From: Pseudevernia furfuracea
Taxonomy: Eukaryota; Ascomycota; Lecanoromycetes; Lecanorales; Parmeliaceae
Reading direction: 5' to 3'
Assembly: GCA_022315425.1 (NCBI GenBank)
Contig: JAIUPT010000041.1
Location: forward strand, 2,170,001-2,234,000
Length of the DNA: 64,000 bases
The first letter of the stretch is position 1. The number at the start of each line of letters is the position of its first letter. This document shows positions 34,135 to 44,423 of the stretch, piece by piece. The notes below the pieces were generated by a model. The model searched no databases, was not told the DNA's origin, and saw only the letters and a list, made by a program, of their open reading frames with translations. The position numbers and the translations under genes were made by a program.

Positions 34135-34462
34135 TCAAAATATTGAGCAATCTGCGCAGTCGCCGCAACAGCATGCCGGGTATCCTTGCCTCTCCATAAT
34201 GTTGACATCCGTCAATATTGAGCAATCTGCGCAGTCGTCGCAACAGCATGCCGGGTATCCTTGCCTCTCCATAATGTTGACATCCGTGGTGGCGTCAGCG
34301 GCACCGGGGGTGCGGAGTGAGCTTGTGAGGACGGCTGTGGAGGGGGGAGGTGGATTAGTGGGGGTTTTTGGTAGGGATGGAGGGGAGATGGGAGAGGGGA
34401 GAGGGGGACTGACTTGAGGCGATTGCGAACATAAGGAGCGCGCGGATGGCTGGAAACTGCAT
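34135..34462 (-). CDS. Small secreted Cys-rich protein built of two 25-residue repeats
   Basis: Two exons: 34462-34414 and 34334-34135, giving 82 residues. The N-terminus MQFPAIRALLMFAIAS continues into VLTSSLRTPGAADA, a plausible signal peptide with a small spacer. The mature part is two tandem repeats whose first 20 residues are TDVNIMERQGYPACCCDDCA, ending DCSIL or DCSIF. Each repeat has five Cys in the order CCC-x-D-C-A-D-C, so there are ten Cys in about 50 residues. The repeats are 74/75 identical at DNA level. The intron (79 bp) has donor GTCAGT and acceptor CCACAG, joining in phase. No Kex2 sites (KR/RR) lie between the repeats. An effector, metal-binding or peptide-precursor role is possible; no family recognised. 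Reading straight through the intron instead gives a Pro-rich chain without a signal peptide. Confidence 0.6.
34139..34288. repeat. 75-bp tandem duplication within the Cys-rich gene
   Basis: Units 34139-34213 and 34214-34288 differ at one visible base (cgCcgc versus cgTcgc), changing Gly to Asp. The unit length keeps the reading frame. Confidence 0.92.
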
Positions 34463-35380
34463 TTTTTTTGTTGCGTGAGCTGTAAGGGGGTTCTGAGAAG
34501 GTGGATTGGTGTAAGAGGTAGGTGAGGGTGAGTGTGAGTAAAGTGTGCGAGAGTATGAGTATGAGTGTGAGTGTGTGGAAGTGTGTGATTCTGAGTGTGG
34601 AAGTTGAAGGTGTGTGCGTGTCTGTCCGTTCTCCGAGCCTTTGGAAGTCTGATCTGTGAAAAGAATGTCGAGACACTGAGGCCAGGAAGGGCTGTTCTTA
34701 TAGAAAAATCCCCCCAGTCACATGACGATGGGCAATAATGTTGATGGGGTATCTCATCCCCGTATTCGCTTGGTCCCCACCTCGCAGGGTTGCCTCTGGG
34801 GAAATTGAAAATTGCTGCAGCTTGCCTTGGCAAGAAGTCCCATGCCAATCTCCCAACAAAATCACCACCGCCTGCCTGTTTTAGCTGTCCACTAGGCTCC
34901 AATTAAGTCAGCACACCTTTGTCTCTAGAAGCTGCATATGCACCTGAACGGACGAGCTTTCAAAGAGGAACCTTTTTCGTCGATGTGTATATGCAGTGTG
35001 CATGGGTACGGGGGAGAATTCACCTTTCCCGCTACCGCGGGAAGAATAGTCGGTCATGTCGCCGAGGGCGTTTATGCACCCATCCATTTACATATATCGG
35101 TGCTGATAGCTCCAAACCCCGGTCTATGTATAAAGAAGTATAGTGTTAAAGTCTTTAGGAGTGGAGGGAAGTATCTCTTTTGTATTCGAGAAGTAGAAGC
35201 GAGTTGTTTGCGTCGTAACTCGTTGGCAAACACGACCTTGTTGGCACCGAAGCGGTACGCGGCAAACAAAGGTATCGTAGCATCGAAGCACTACAGTGGC
35301 AAACAAGGATTCGCTGACATACAAGGTGGGTCCACGACTCCGTAGGCCTTGATCGATAGGCTAGAATAATCATACACACC
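34463..35380. other. Upstream region of the Cys-rich gene and unassigned DNA
   Basis: The first ~250 bp include TG/GA-rich runs (about 34520-34620) that would be the 5' leader or promoter. No gene recognised further on. Confidence 0.35.
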
Positions 35381-36640
35381 ACCAGCTTTGCCAACCGCCG
35401 GCTTTCCATCTAATTCTCACCGGGGAAGGAAGTTTCATGCAGGCTGCGCGGCCCCGTGCCAATTTGCAGAGGACTCTCCGACGCCTCTCAGCCTCTGGCA
35501 AAGGTCGACCCACATATTGCTTGACCAGCACGAAAGGCCCGCATCATGCATACTTACGTCGCTGATCACCGGACGGCTTTTTATTCGAGCCTCGCCTTGA
35601 GGAAACATTCCCATGCAGGGAGCCTACCCCGGGTCGATTCTCACAAAGTCTCCGGCCATGGTGATTGACCAAAACCTCGGGCGGATCAACCCACCTTCTC
35701 TCATCTGCGCGATAAACCCGCATCATGCATATTCTGCAAGTCGCCTCAGCCGGCAAGATCTCGGATTGGCCTTGTTAGTTTCCTTTGCATTGTCAATCTG
35801 GGGAGGGAGCGTCATCCAAAGTGCTGCCCAGTTTCAAAGAAAGCTTATCTTCCAGCGTTTACTAGCTTGCAATGGTCTTCTATTACAGTACGCCCGTATG
35901 AGATGAGCCCAACCTGCAGGCTAGGTTTGTCACCTGAGCTCGCGAAGTCTGGAGTCGGGTTTGGATGTCACGGGAGCCAGCTTCTCATTCTCTTAGTTCC
36001 AGTGTATTCCCACCCTGGAAAAAGGTCTCACGAGGGGTGCGGCCAGCTTCCAAACAATGCTTCCTGCATGAACAGTCTCTCGTAACGGCAATTATCAAGT
36101 CGTAAGCCGATCAACAGCATTCAACGGGCATGCGAGGCCGGCCATGTACGCTAGCATGCTCCGAGGTCGGCCCAATTTCCCGTCATTCTACGGAAAATCA
36201 CTTGCAGGATGGAGCCGGTTTTCGGGGAATGCATGCCTCTGGCAACGGTTTAGCTAAGCTCTGAATAAACAAATCACCTACGCCCGTAAGAGATGCATAC
36301 AATCTGCATATTAGACGATCCCCCTTGACTAGCGGGCTCCCCAGATGGCCTTGATCTGCAAGATAAACAGCTTCCCTTTTGGTAGCTAATCAGGGAGGGG
36401 GGTATTATGCAGGGTGTTGCCAGTCTCTCAGAACAAAATTCCGGTCTTTTAGCTGGCAGCCGGATTTTAGTAGGCTGTAGGAAGATCAAATTCTCTACGC
36501 CCGTATGAGATGCAAGAATAATGCATACGAGGCTAGTCACCTGACTGAAGGAGATTTCCCGTTTCCCATGGTCGCGGGTGTTCGATTGGGTTGTAAGGAC
36601 GTTCCTTCCCCATGCAGGGTACGATCGTCTCCAAGTAATT
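35380..36640. repeat. Degenerate ~170-210-bp tandem repeat field
   Basis: Several diverged units share a head like TACGCCCGTATGAGATG (near 35889, 36282 and 36493; also cgcatcatgcata near 35540 and 35720). They share a later block like gggag...ttcatgcaggg..gcc (near 35420, 35605, 36400 and 36610). Spacings of about 170-210 bp or twice that suggest an old tandem array. No protein is predicted. The exact unit limits are uncertain. Confidence 0.45.
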
Positions 36641-39030
36641 GGTCTCGCAATCGGCAAGCTCCATTTGGCGAAAACCCCTCACTCTAGCGCTGGGGTGTCA
36701 GATACAGGCTCGGCTGCGTGCACCGCGCAGGGCCCAATTCAATCTCCGTTCAAGATGCTACACTAGAGGCGGGGAAGCCGTTTTATGACTTGGATAGCTC
36801 ATTCATGAAGCTGCAGGGACTTCCGAGTCGGGAAGTCATAGCCATGGTCTGCCACAGTGCAGAGAAGGGGCACGTGTTCGATGCGCTGGGATCCCTCTGC
36901 TGGCTGTTGTGTTAAGAGGTTTAATACCAGCCCTGTGGTATCTCGGAGAATTTTCTACTTCTCGCTGATCACCTTAGAATGCAGATGGCCAATTTCGGTT
37001 GGTTCAAGGGTCCGCGGAGGATGTTGAGATGTGGAGGGGTGATTTGGGAGGGGAAAAGTGTTAACGAGGCTTGGCTCACGTACCAATGATTGAATTTCGA
37101 TTTCCCTCCAAGGCTGAGCTCCGGGTCTTGGATATGATCCCTGCCTCTCGAACTTCGTGCAAGCTCAGAGTTTCTTTGGAAGTGTACGATTTTGATATGT
37201 GCTAATGCAGCTGGCAATGTTCTTGCCCCCTGCAATCGTGTTGTTATCCCCTCTGAAAAGTAAGAAGCAACGAAACTAAGTATAAGATAAAGAATTTATA
37301 ATTCGATACATTTATAAACGTTAATTTTAACCTTAAATAATATTAGTATTATATTGTGTATTAGTAAAGAAGAGCTTCTAAGTAATTATAAAAGACTTTT
37401 AATTAAAATAAAGAAGATACTCGATCTTATTCTTTGCACTTATATTAATAAAAATACTATAACATATAACGAGTCTAAGATGTGTATAGCTTCAAATTCT
37501 GTCTATTTGAAATATTTATAAGTTAATTATAAGTTTATAAAGTAAATACTTATGCTGTAATATAAAAATATATACGACGTTACGTCGAACCTTTAATGTC
37601 AATAAACGAAATAAAATTGAATACGCTAAAAGAATAATCAGCCGCGGGGAAAGGATGATTTGGCTATGTAGGCTATGTAGTAATGATAGTGCAAAAAAAC
37701 ATGATAAGAAAGAAGCAATCAAAAGTGGCCATGGACCGGTTATTAATGGGCCGGGAGGTGGCCCGACCGCCTTGCTAGAATTGCAGATAGAAAAGACATG
37801 GGGAAGTAAGCACTTGTCATGGTAGATTCCCCTACAATGATCCGCCTTCTCCGGTACCGGTAGCGATATCAGAATATCGAGACCCGTTACTCATCCCCGC
37901 AACAAAGGTAAGGTAATCTATATAGACTAGGCTCTTGAATACCTAAAGCATTTTTAGCATCTTACGTACTCTTCAATCTATAATCACATAGCCTTTCGGA
38001 ATCGGAGCAGTGATCTCTGAGCAATAATGTAAAAGTGATAGCAGCACTCTCCTGGATCTAGAAGCCGTATACTGGCATGATTCGCCCGAAATGCGATCAC
38101 GCAGTTTAAGTATTCGAGGCCCGGAGTGGAAGTTTGCGTCGTTGCTGGTGGAATTGTAGCTGAGATGTGGGAGATTTTGCTGGAACCCTCACCCAATACT
38201 CTAATTCTTGGCGGTAGAGTAGGCTTTGGTCAAAAAAGCGATTTCATTGGCAACAAGATGAAGTCAAGAGCCGGCGCAAGCTCGTCGAGGAGTCTAGGCA
38301 GCAGCAGGTTGAGCCAAAGCAGAACTTCTCCTTTTGCGGCGCCTTTTCCGGCTCGCTTGCTGCGCCCCGGTGCTCCCTCGGTGCTCTCCCGGTCGCTCCC
38401 CCAGTGTTCCCCCGTGCTCCACTCTAAAGCAGCCTTGCTCCCTTTCCCATCCCGGAGTGGCCATCCTCAATCCTAGGTTCGGGGTGTATATAATATATAA
38501 TATATATATATATATAGAAGAGAAGGTAGTAGCAAGGCAGAAGATCACGCATAGAGGCAACTCCAAATACTCCAAATGCACAATTACAAGCCTTGTTTGG
38601 CAAGGGTTCAACAACGACGACTATCACGTTTTTTTTCTTTTTCTTTCTGATAAACGTGCCTGGATTTTCTCCCTCAGATTTTAAATTTGCATCAGATTGT
38701 GTCTCACCATGCAGTGGGCTTTTGAGCCCGATGCTTGACAGCCATGACCAGCTCCTCTGTGCAGGCTAGGAGCAGTCAGTCGCAATGGGATAAGGAGCAG
38801 TGTTCGAGTGGCCGTTTCGAACCCCAGTGAGGAGCGTCAATTGTGAAGTATCTAAGGCAAGCAATTGCTACAAGGTCATGGGGGGGGAACTCCGTAGGAC
38901 ATTGTTGTATGTGGGTGTCTAGCATGTAAGATACCATACTCGGACGACAGACTCCTGCATCTCCCCGTCGTAACATCGCATAAAAGGAACAACTCGCCGA
39001 TCAGGACTCCTGCAATGCCTCGGCCGATTT
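36641..39030. other. Gene-free interval with an AT-rich island
   Basis: About 2.4 kb with no recognised gene. It includes a strongly AT-rich island (about 37260-37640, annotated separately). A TA-rich tract lies near 38488-38515. The 38330-38420 stretch is GC-richer but shows no coding motif. Confidence 0.5.
37260..37640. other. AT-rich island, possible RIP-mutated relic
   Basis: About 380 bp dominated by A and T with many TpA steps (taattataaaag, ttaaataatattagtatta), in sharp contrast with the flanks. Every frame is stop-rich. This pattern fits an old repeat mutated by repeat-induced point mutation, though no parent element is recognisable. Confidence 0.5.
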
Positions 39031-41091
39031 TCACACCTGTGTGCTGTAGCCCTCTTCAATGGCCTTGATCTGCAACGCGACGAAGCGGGAGTAAATGCGG
39101 CATAAGGCGAGACTGCCTCCCATGAACCAGAAGTGAGGATGGCCGCTAGGTCGCCACATCTGAATGTCTTTGTGTCAGCTTGACGGTTGGTATGCGGTAG
39201 CGATTGAAAAACGTACCGCCTTGATCTCAGCCTCATCGTCAAGGTCCCACACGTCGTTGCATCGATCGGCAACTTTGTCTCCGAAGATCTTGCGAGCGGA
39301 TGTTACCATGTTGTCGTATCCGGTAGCCAGTACAACGATGTTAGCCTCTAGCTTAGTGCCGTCTGCTAGTACCAAGGCATGAGGTTCGAATCCCTTGATG
39401 CCATCGGGACTCTGGTGCACTTTGATCTTGCCATCGATAATGAGCTGTGAACATCCGACATCGATGTAGTAGCCGCCACCGCGGGTGATGTATTTGCGAT
39501 GGATGCCGCTGCCGTCATCACCAAAGTCGACTTTGAAGCCGGCTTTTTTTAGACCGTCGAGGTTGTCTTTCTCGGCGGCTGCTATCCGGTCGGTTCCGTC
39601 TACGTTCAATGCGAACTGGACGGGATTTGGCAAGCTTTGGCCATAGACGTCTGCATCTTCTGTTGGGGGCCCGCCTTCGTCGTAGAGGCCCTCGTGCATC
39701 ATGAAAAGGCCCGTCTTTGCCGAGATGACATATGTGCCCCGACGTTGGAGCATGATAACATTCGCGCCATTTTCGTAGAAGTTCTGCGCGATGTCGTGGC
39801 CGGAGTTGCCTGTGCCAACAACCACAACCTTTTTGCCGGTTACATCGCCAGAAATAGAAGCATCTTGATGTTGGCTGCCGTGGTAGACGGAACCCTTGAA
39901 GTCGTTCTGGCCAGGGAAGTTTGGCACTTTGGGCTCACCAGAATGGCCTTGTTAGGAAGGTTAGTCAAGTGGGACGCGCTTCAAAGATGAGCGTCATACC
40001 TGTGCACATAATCACATGACGTGGTTTTATTCTCCGTTTTGGCTCGCCTCCTCGTTCAACGTGCACGACCCAATCGCCCGTCTCGTCGTTATATTCGGCG
40101 CTGTCGATTCTCGTATTCATCCAGACATTGAGCTCTAGCAAGCTGGCATAGGCCTCAAACCAATCTCCAATCTTGTCCTTTGCTGTAAATAGAGGCCATG
40201 TGGATGGGAAGGGCAGAAATGCCATGTGGGTATATTGTACAGGATCGTGGGTGACCAAAGTCTGGCAGTTTTTAGTCGAACAATACTTTTGATAGGCACG
40301 CGACGGCTTACCCTATATCTGTATCGCCAGTTGTCACCGATTCTAGTGTTTTTGTCTACAATCAGACACGACAGGCCCATAGCTTGAAGTCGAGCTGCTG
40401 TATTCAATCCTGATTGGCCTGGACGAAATTCAGTTTTCAGGCTCATCGTGAGAGAAGCGGATAACATACCGGCGCCGACGATAAGTACCTGCGGCTCTTC
40501 ATCAAGGAATTCGAGTTGCCTTTGGCGACGCTCTTGCCAATTTCCTTTGATGGCACCACCAAGAAGCGAATTATTTCCACCATGTGGTCGGCGGTACCCG
40601 GCATTCTCCTCAGCGCCCTTCAGCTCCTTCAGGACGGTATACATCATGTAACCTTTCCAGATGCCATCAGCACCCTGGACAATTCGAAGCATACCCGAGC
40701 CACGACCAGTCTTGGTATCGAAGTCGAACATTGATTCGATCCATTCGAGGCCGTCCATTGGCTTTGCCACGCTCGGTGCAAACTGGCCTTTGTGATGCAA
40801 ACGAATGTTTGAGACTTGGGCCGTCTCCTGATGCTTGCCAATGAAATCTGTCAACTTGTCGAGACGGTGAACTGTACGGAAATCCCATTGAAAGGCCAGC
40901 ATATCACGCCACCAACAATCTGGATGGAAAATGTTTGCCAGCCGGGATGCATCTTTGCTGGCCAGTACAGACTCAAGCTTCGAGACCCACTGCGTTGCAA
41001 CAGCTTTTGGGTTTGGAGGATTTTGCTCCGGTAGAGAGACTGCTTTGCCAAACTTGGGCAGATGAATGGTATGGGGACTTACCGTCAACAT
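39031..41091 (-). CDS. FAD-dependent monooxygenase (FMO/Baeyer-Villiger-like) with N-terminal NTF2-like region
   Basis: Five exons: 41091-40470, 40418-40312, 40261-40000, 39947-39217 and 39159-39031, 616 residues. Residues about 30-165 look like a SnoaL/NTF2-type region (SRLANIFHPDCWWRDMLAF). The FAD Rossmann motif is VLIVGAGQSGLN, then RIGDNWRYRY. The FMO fingerprint region reads FKGSVYHGSQH, lacking the usual last aromatic residue. The NADPH motif is VVVVGTGNSGHD, and the second hallmark is VVLATGYDN. The C-terminus (HPHFWFMGGSLALCRIYS) joins in phase. It is a soluble oxygenase of unknown substrate; many fungal relatives oxidise ketones or amines. All four introns are in consensus and phase-consistent. 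Confidence 0.9.
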
Positions 41092-42384
41092 TATGAAGAT
41101 AGTGAAAGAAGACAAGAAAATAGTGAGGGAGTAGCGGAAAAGAAAGATGTCAGGAGTATGATGAGAAGGAGGAAGGACAAGAATCTGTCTTATATGAAAG
41201 CCATTGAGCGGTACATGTCCAGCAAGGACAGGAGAAGATAGCGAAGGAAAGTTATCCACAGCCGGGTTAGCCGAACGCCCCACATGATCAGCGATGCATC
41301 TCTGGGGACAGATATGTATGGCCCGTATCTTGGCTGGAAAGCATGTTGATAGGTAATAGGAAATGGGGAAATCAGAAATCGGGGAAATATTGAAGAGTTA
41401 GGAAAGTTTGTCCAAGGGTAGGTTAAGGGTTGGATGAGAGATGAACTCGGAATGAAACTCGCATATAGAGTATATAACTCTGAGTATATACCTAGAGTAT
41501 ATGGAGTAGGTAGAGTATATAGAGTATGGAGGATATTATTGCCCCACATACTCTATACTCTACGGTAGACACAATTTGGCTTTTCCGACCATTGGGACCA
41601 ACCGACCAAGTTGTGGCCTAAAATAGTTTAACGCATTAGCCCCGGCCGACTTTCCTTCCCAATATCTCAGGCTTTCGGGCTTTCGGCAGACTTGCTCCAA
41701 GAGGCAAAGAAGTCTTGATATCTGGACCCTTAACTCCAGCGGTCACGTGCTTCAGGCGCCAAGACTTGGTCTGGCTGTCTGGGGCAATATCTCATCATTC
41801 CCATCAGTGACAAGATGGCGAAGCAGAGGAGTCGACCGGGTGAATTGGTGGAGGCGGAGAGGGAGAGAATCGCGGTGGGGAAGGGGACGGTGGAAGCGAA
41901 GGGCTAAAGTCGGTACGAGTACTAGGGTAGATGGAACGCTTCATGAATGGAGCATATTGCTGTCCATGGGCAAGGCCCAGCTCGACTTCCTGGTTGTATT
42001 TGCTACAGCTGGGACGAGTGTATGGAAGAGCTATTTTGTACGACTCTTGCCTTGGCGATAGTGCTCGAGGGTGTGACTTATTACCCTACGAGGTGATAAA
42101 CCTAAGGTAAGAAACCTGGGCTTTTGACGAAGTGCCCGAGGACCCTTAGCGCTTGTTTAAAGCGGCTAGCAAACGACTCCCAAACGAAACGCTTTCTCCG
42201 CCAAAACCTGCCGCCGCTTTGAATGAATCATTCCTGCTAGAGTAAAATATAAAAATATGAAGTAGGACAGCCTCGAGCCTAATGCTCCCAATGCTCCCTC
42301 CGGCTTCATCATCAATGAGTATAGCATCTACCCGTATGGACCACCGAAACTGTGCTTCATGACCGGAATAACTGTTCGCCCACC
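41092..42384. other. Divergent intergenic region
   Basis: Head-to-head promoters of the FMO and the next gene. It contains a cluster of agtatat/gagtatata motifs at about 41465-41565 (imperfect short repeats) and a TATA-like aaatataaaaatatg near 42244. A 104-codon plus-strand frame (41747-42061) is Arg/Trp-rich without motifs and was not called. Confidence 0.45.
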
Positions 42385-43848
42385 ATGATCGTCCCCTCCC
42401 TCCGCTCCCGCTGGGCTCTTATCCCTTTCATCCTCACCATATTCGCCCTGACCCTCTACACAATCCGCCGGCCTCTCCTCGCAACATACATCTCCTACCG
42501 CCCACCTCTCCCAACTGGAGCTGAACCGGTCGACGACCCACCCGATATAATCCACAAGCCCCCAAAATCGTCACCCCCGCCTCCCCTACGCGAATACTTC
42601 CCTCTGGCCGCCAGTGCCCAGACACCCTCAGACATACCTCCTGTTCCATCATGGAACAAGCCACCTTCAACCCACGTGCCAGAGAGCACGCGTCTCTATA
42701 TAGGCTTCACGCGTTACTGGCCACTGTTGCAACAGGTGGTAGTAGGTTACATAACGGCGGGCTGGCCACCAGAAGATATATACGTCGTGGAGAATACAGG
42801 AACCTTTGATGCGAACAAGCGTGGGCTTCTCACATCCCAAAATCCATTCTACCTTGACTACAATCGCCTCACCAAAATCTTCGGCGTCAACGTCATTACT
42901 ACACCCTCCCTCCAAACTTTCGCCCAGCTACAGAATCTTTACCTGGCAGAGGCGATCAACAACAACCTAACCCACTACTTCTGGGCCCACATGGACACCG
43001 TCCCTCTAACACACGAGGACATAGAACCCTACAAATCCCTCTACACCATCGCTGTCGAGGTCATCCGCGAGTCCTTCTCCCCAAGCTACGAGACTCACGA
43101 CGGATGGGCCGTGCAATTCTTCAGCTATGACTGGCTAGCTTTGGTGAATGTGAAGAGCTATATAAAGGTAGGCGGATGGGATACGATGATAAGCTATTAT
43201 GGCACGGACTGCGATATGCATGGCCGGTTTGCGCTGAATGGATTGGAGACGCCGATTGCAGATGCGGGACAGGTTTTCGATGTGGGGAGGAGCTTGGATG
43301 ATCTGGAGGTTTTGTATAGGAGGAGAAAGAAGGTGAAAGGGGAGAGGGAGGCTAAAGAGGAGAAGACTATCGTCAAGGTCGGAGAACATGGGAAAGTCAC
43401 GATAGGAGAGCCAAAGAACAGCACAGTAGCTGCCCCTACGGCGGACAAACCTACCGCCCAAGAAAACATCGAATACCTATCCTCAACAGAAGAAGACACC
43501 CTCGGCGGTCCGGGCTGGATATCTCTGCAAACAACTCTCGAATCTCTGGCTGAAGAAAAGAGAAACGACCCCTACCGCAACTCCTGGCAACTGAAACAGT
43601 CGGGTGGGCAGGGCGAGCCATTCTACTACGATGCTGATGGCTGGGAAAAAGCATTACAATTCACCATCGCCGCGGGCGTCGAAGTTTACGAGCAGAAATG
43701 GGGCCATAAGGGGTGCGATATTCAGCATGTGGGGCTCAAAGAGGGGGATCAGTGGATGGTGGAGAAGGATCATACGTGGGCGTGCGAAAAGGATGGGGGG
43801 AAGAGGAGGTGTAAGGAGAGGGGGGAGGATGATACGGTGTGTTGTTGA
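42385..43848 (+). CDS. Type II membrane protein, glycosyltransferase-like (unconfirmed)
   Basis: An intronless gene of 487 residues. The start was set at caccATGa at 42385; an upstream in-frame GTG is not used. Residues about 10-32 are a hydrophobic anchor (ALIPFILTIFALTLY), then a Pro-rich stem, then a lumenal domain beginning LYIGFTRYWPLLQQVVVGYI. The pattern of WPPEDIYVVENTG, LYLAEAINNNLTHYFWAHMD and YIKVGGWDTMISYYGTDCDM resembles a nucleotide-diphosphosugar transferase fold with acidic metal-binding positions (HMD, DCD). The C-terminal ~150 residues are charged and end in paired Cys. Golgi or ER lumen is the expected site. I do not recognise a named family with certainty. Confidence 0.75.
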   Translation: MIVPSLRSRWALIPFILTIFALTLYTIRRPLLATYISYRPPLPTGAEPVDDPPDIIHKPPKSSPPPPLREYFPLAASAQTPSDIPPVPSWNKPPSTHVPESTRLYIGFTRYWPLLQQVVVGYITAGWPPEDIYVVENTGTFDANKRGLLTSQNPFYLDYNRLTKIFGVNVITTPSLQTFAQLQNLYLAEAINNNLTHYFWAHMDTVPLTHEDIEPYKSLYTIAVEVIRESFSPSYETHDGWAVQFFSYDWLALVNVKSYIKVGGWDTMISYYGTDCDMHGRFALNGLETPIADAGQVFDVGRSLDDLEVLYRRRKKVKGEREAKEEKTIVKVGEHGKVTIGEPKNSTVAAPTADKPTAQENIEYLSSTEEDTLGGPGWISLQTTLESLAEEKRNDPYRNSWQLKQSGGQGEPFYYDADGWEKALQFTIAAGVEVYEQKWGHKGCDIQHVGLKEGDQWMVEKDHTWACEKDGGKRRCKERGEDDTVCC

Positions 43849-44201
43849 TGAAGGTGCTAAGGGAAAATGTATACGGTATATGGATTCTGCGAGCGGGGTA
43901 CGATCCGACTCACCTTCTCGACTGATGAAAGGATTCCGGTTCTTGGATTTGTGTAGCGATACCCGGTTTCGTACATGACACGAGTAGTCAGCGGCAGCCA
44001 CGAAAATGAAACCCTCGAATTACTAATCGAGCTCGTAGTTGCTCGTGTTGTAGCAAGGACTCTCCGCACCCACCATCCCACAACGAGAAAGCGCATTAGC
44101 AACTCGAAGATGGCTTCTGCGCCCCCCTCTCTAATGTTGTGTGTGTGTGTAAAACACACCGAGTCTGATCGAAACCCTGCGACCGTTGTTTATTTAACCC
44201 C
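43849..44201. other. Tail-to-tail intergenic region
   Basis: 350 bp between the 3' ends of the type II membrane protein gene and TDP1. A short (TG)n tract lies at about 44135-44151. No gene. Confidence 0.4.
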
Positions 44202-44389
44202 TCAACGTCCATAGCCGGGCCAAATCCTGCCCATCCAATCCGGCTCATCGCACGCCTCGGTCGCGCACCAGGGCTTCTCATCCTCGCGGTAGGGTACAAG
44301 AGGCAGGTCGTACGGCATGCGCCACCCGACCGTTACGCATTCCTTTCCTGGCTTCCCATGCCCTGCTTCTTTATCTTTTCCTCCTTCTC

Positions 44390-44423
<34 letters not shown>

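Noticed and set aside
41747..42061. 104-codon plus-strand frame
   Set aside because: Arg/Trp/Gly-rich translation of GGAG-type low-complexity DNA inside a promoter region.
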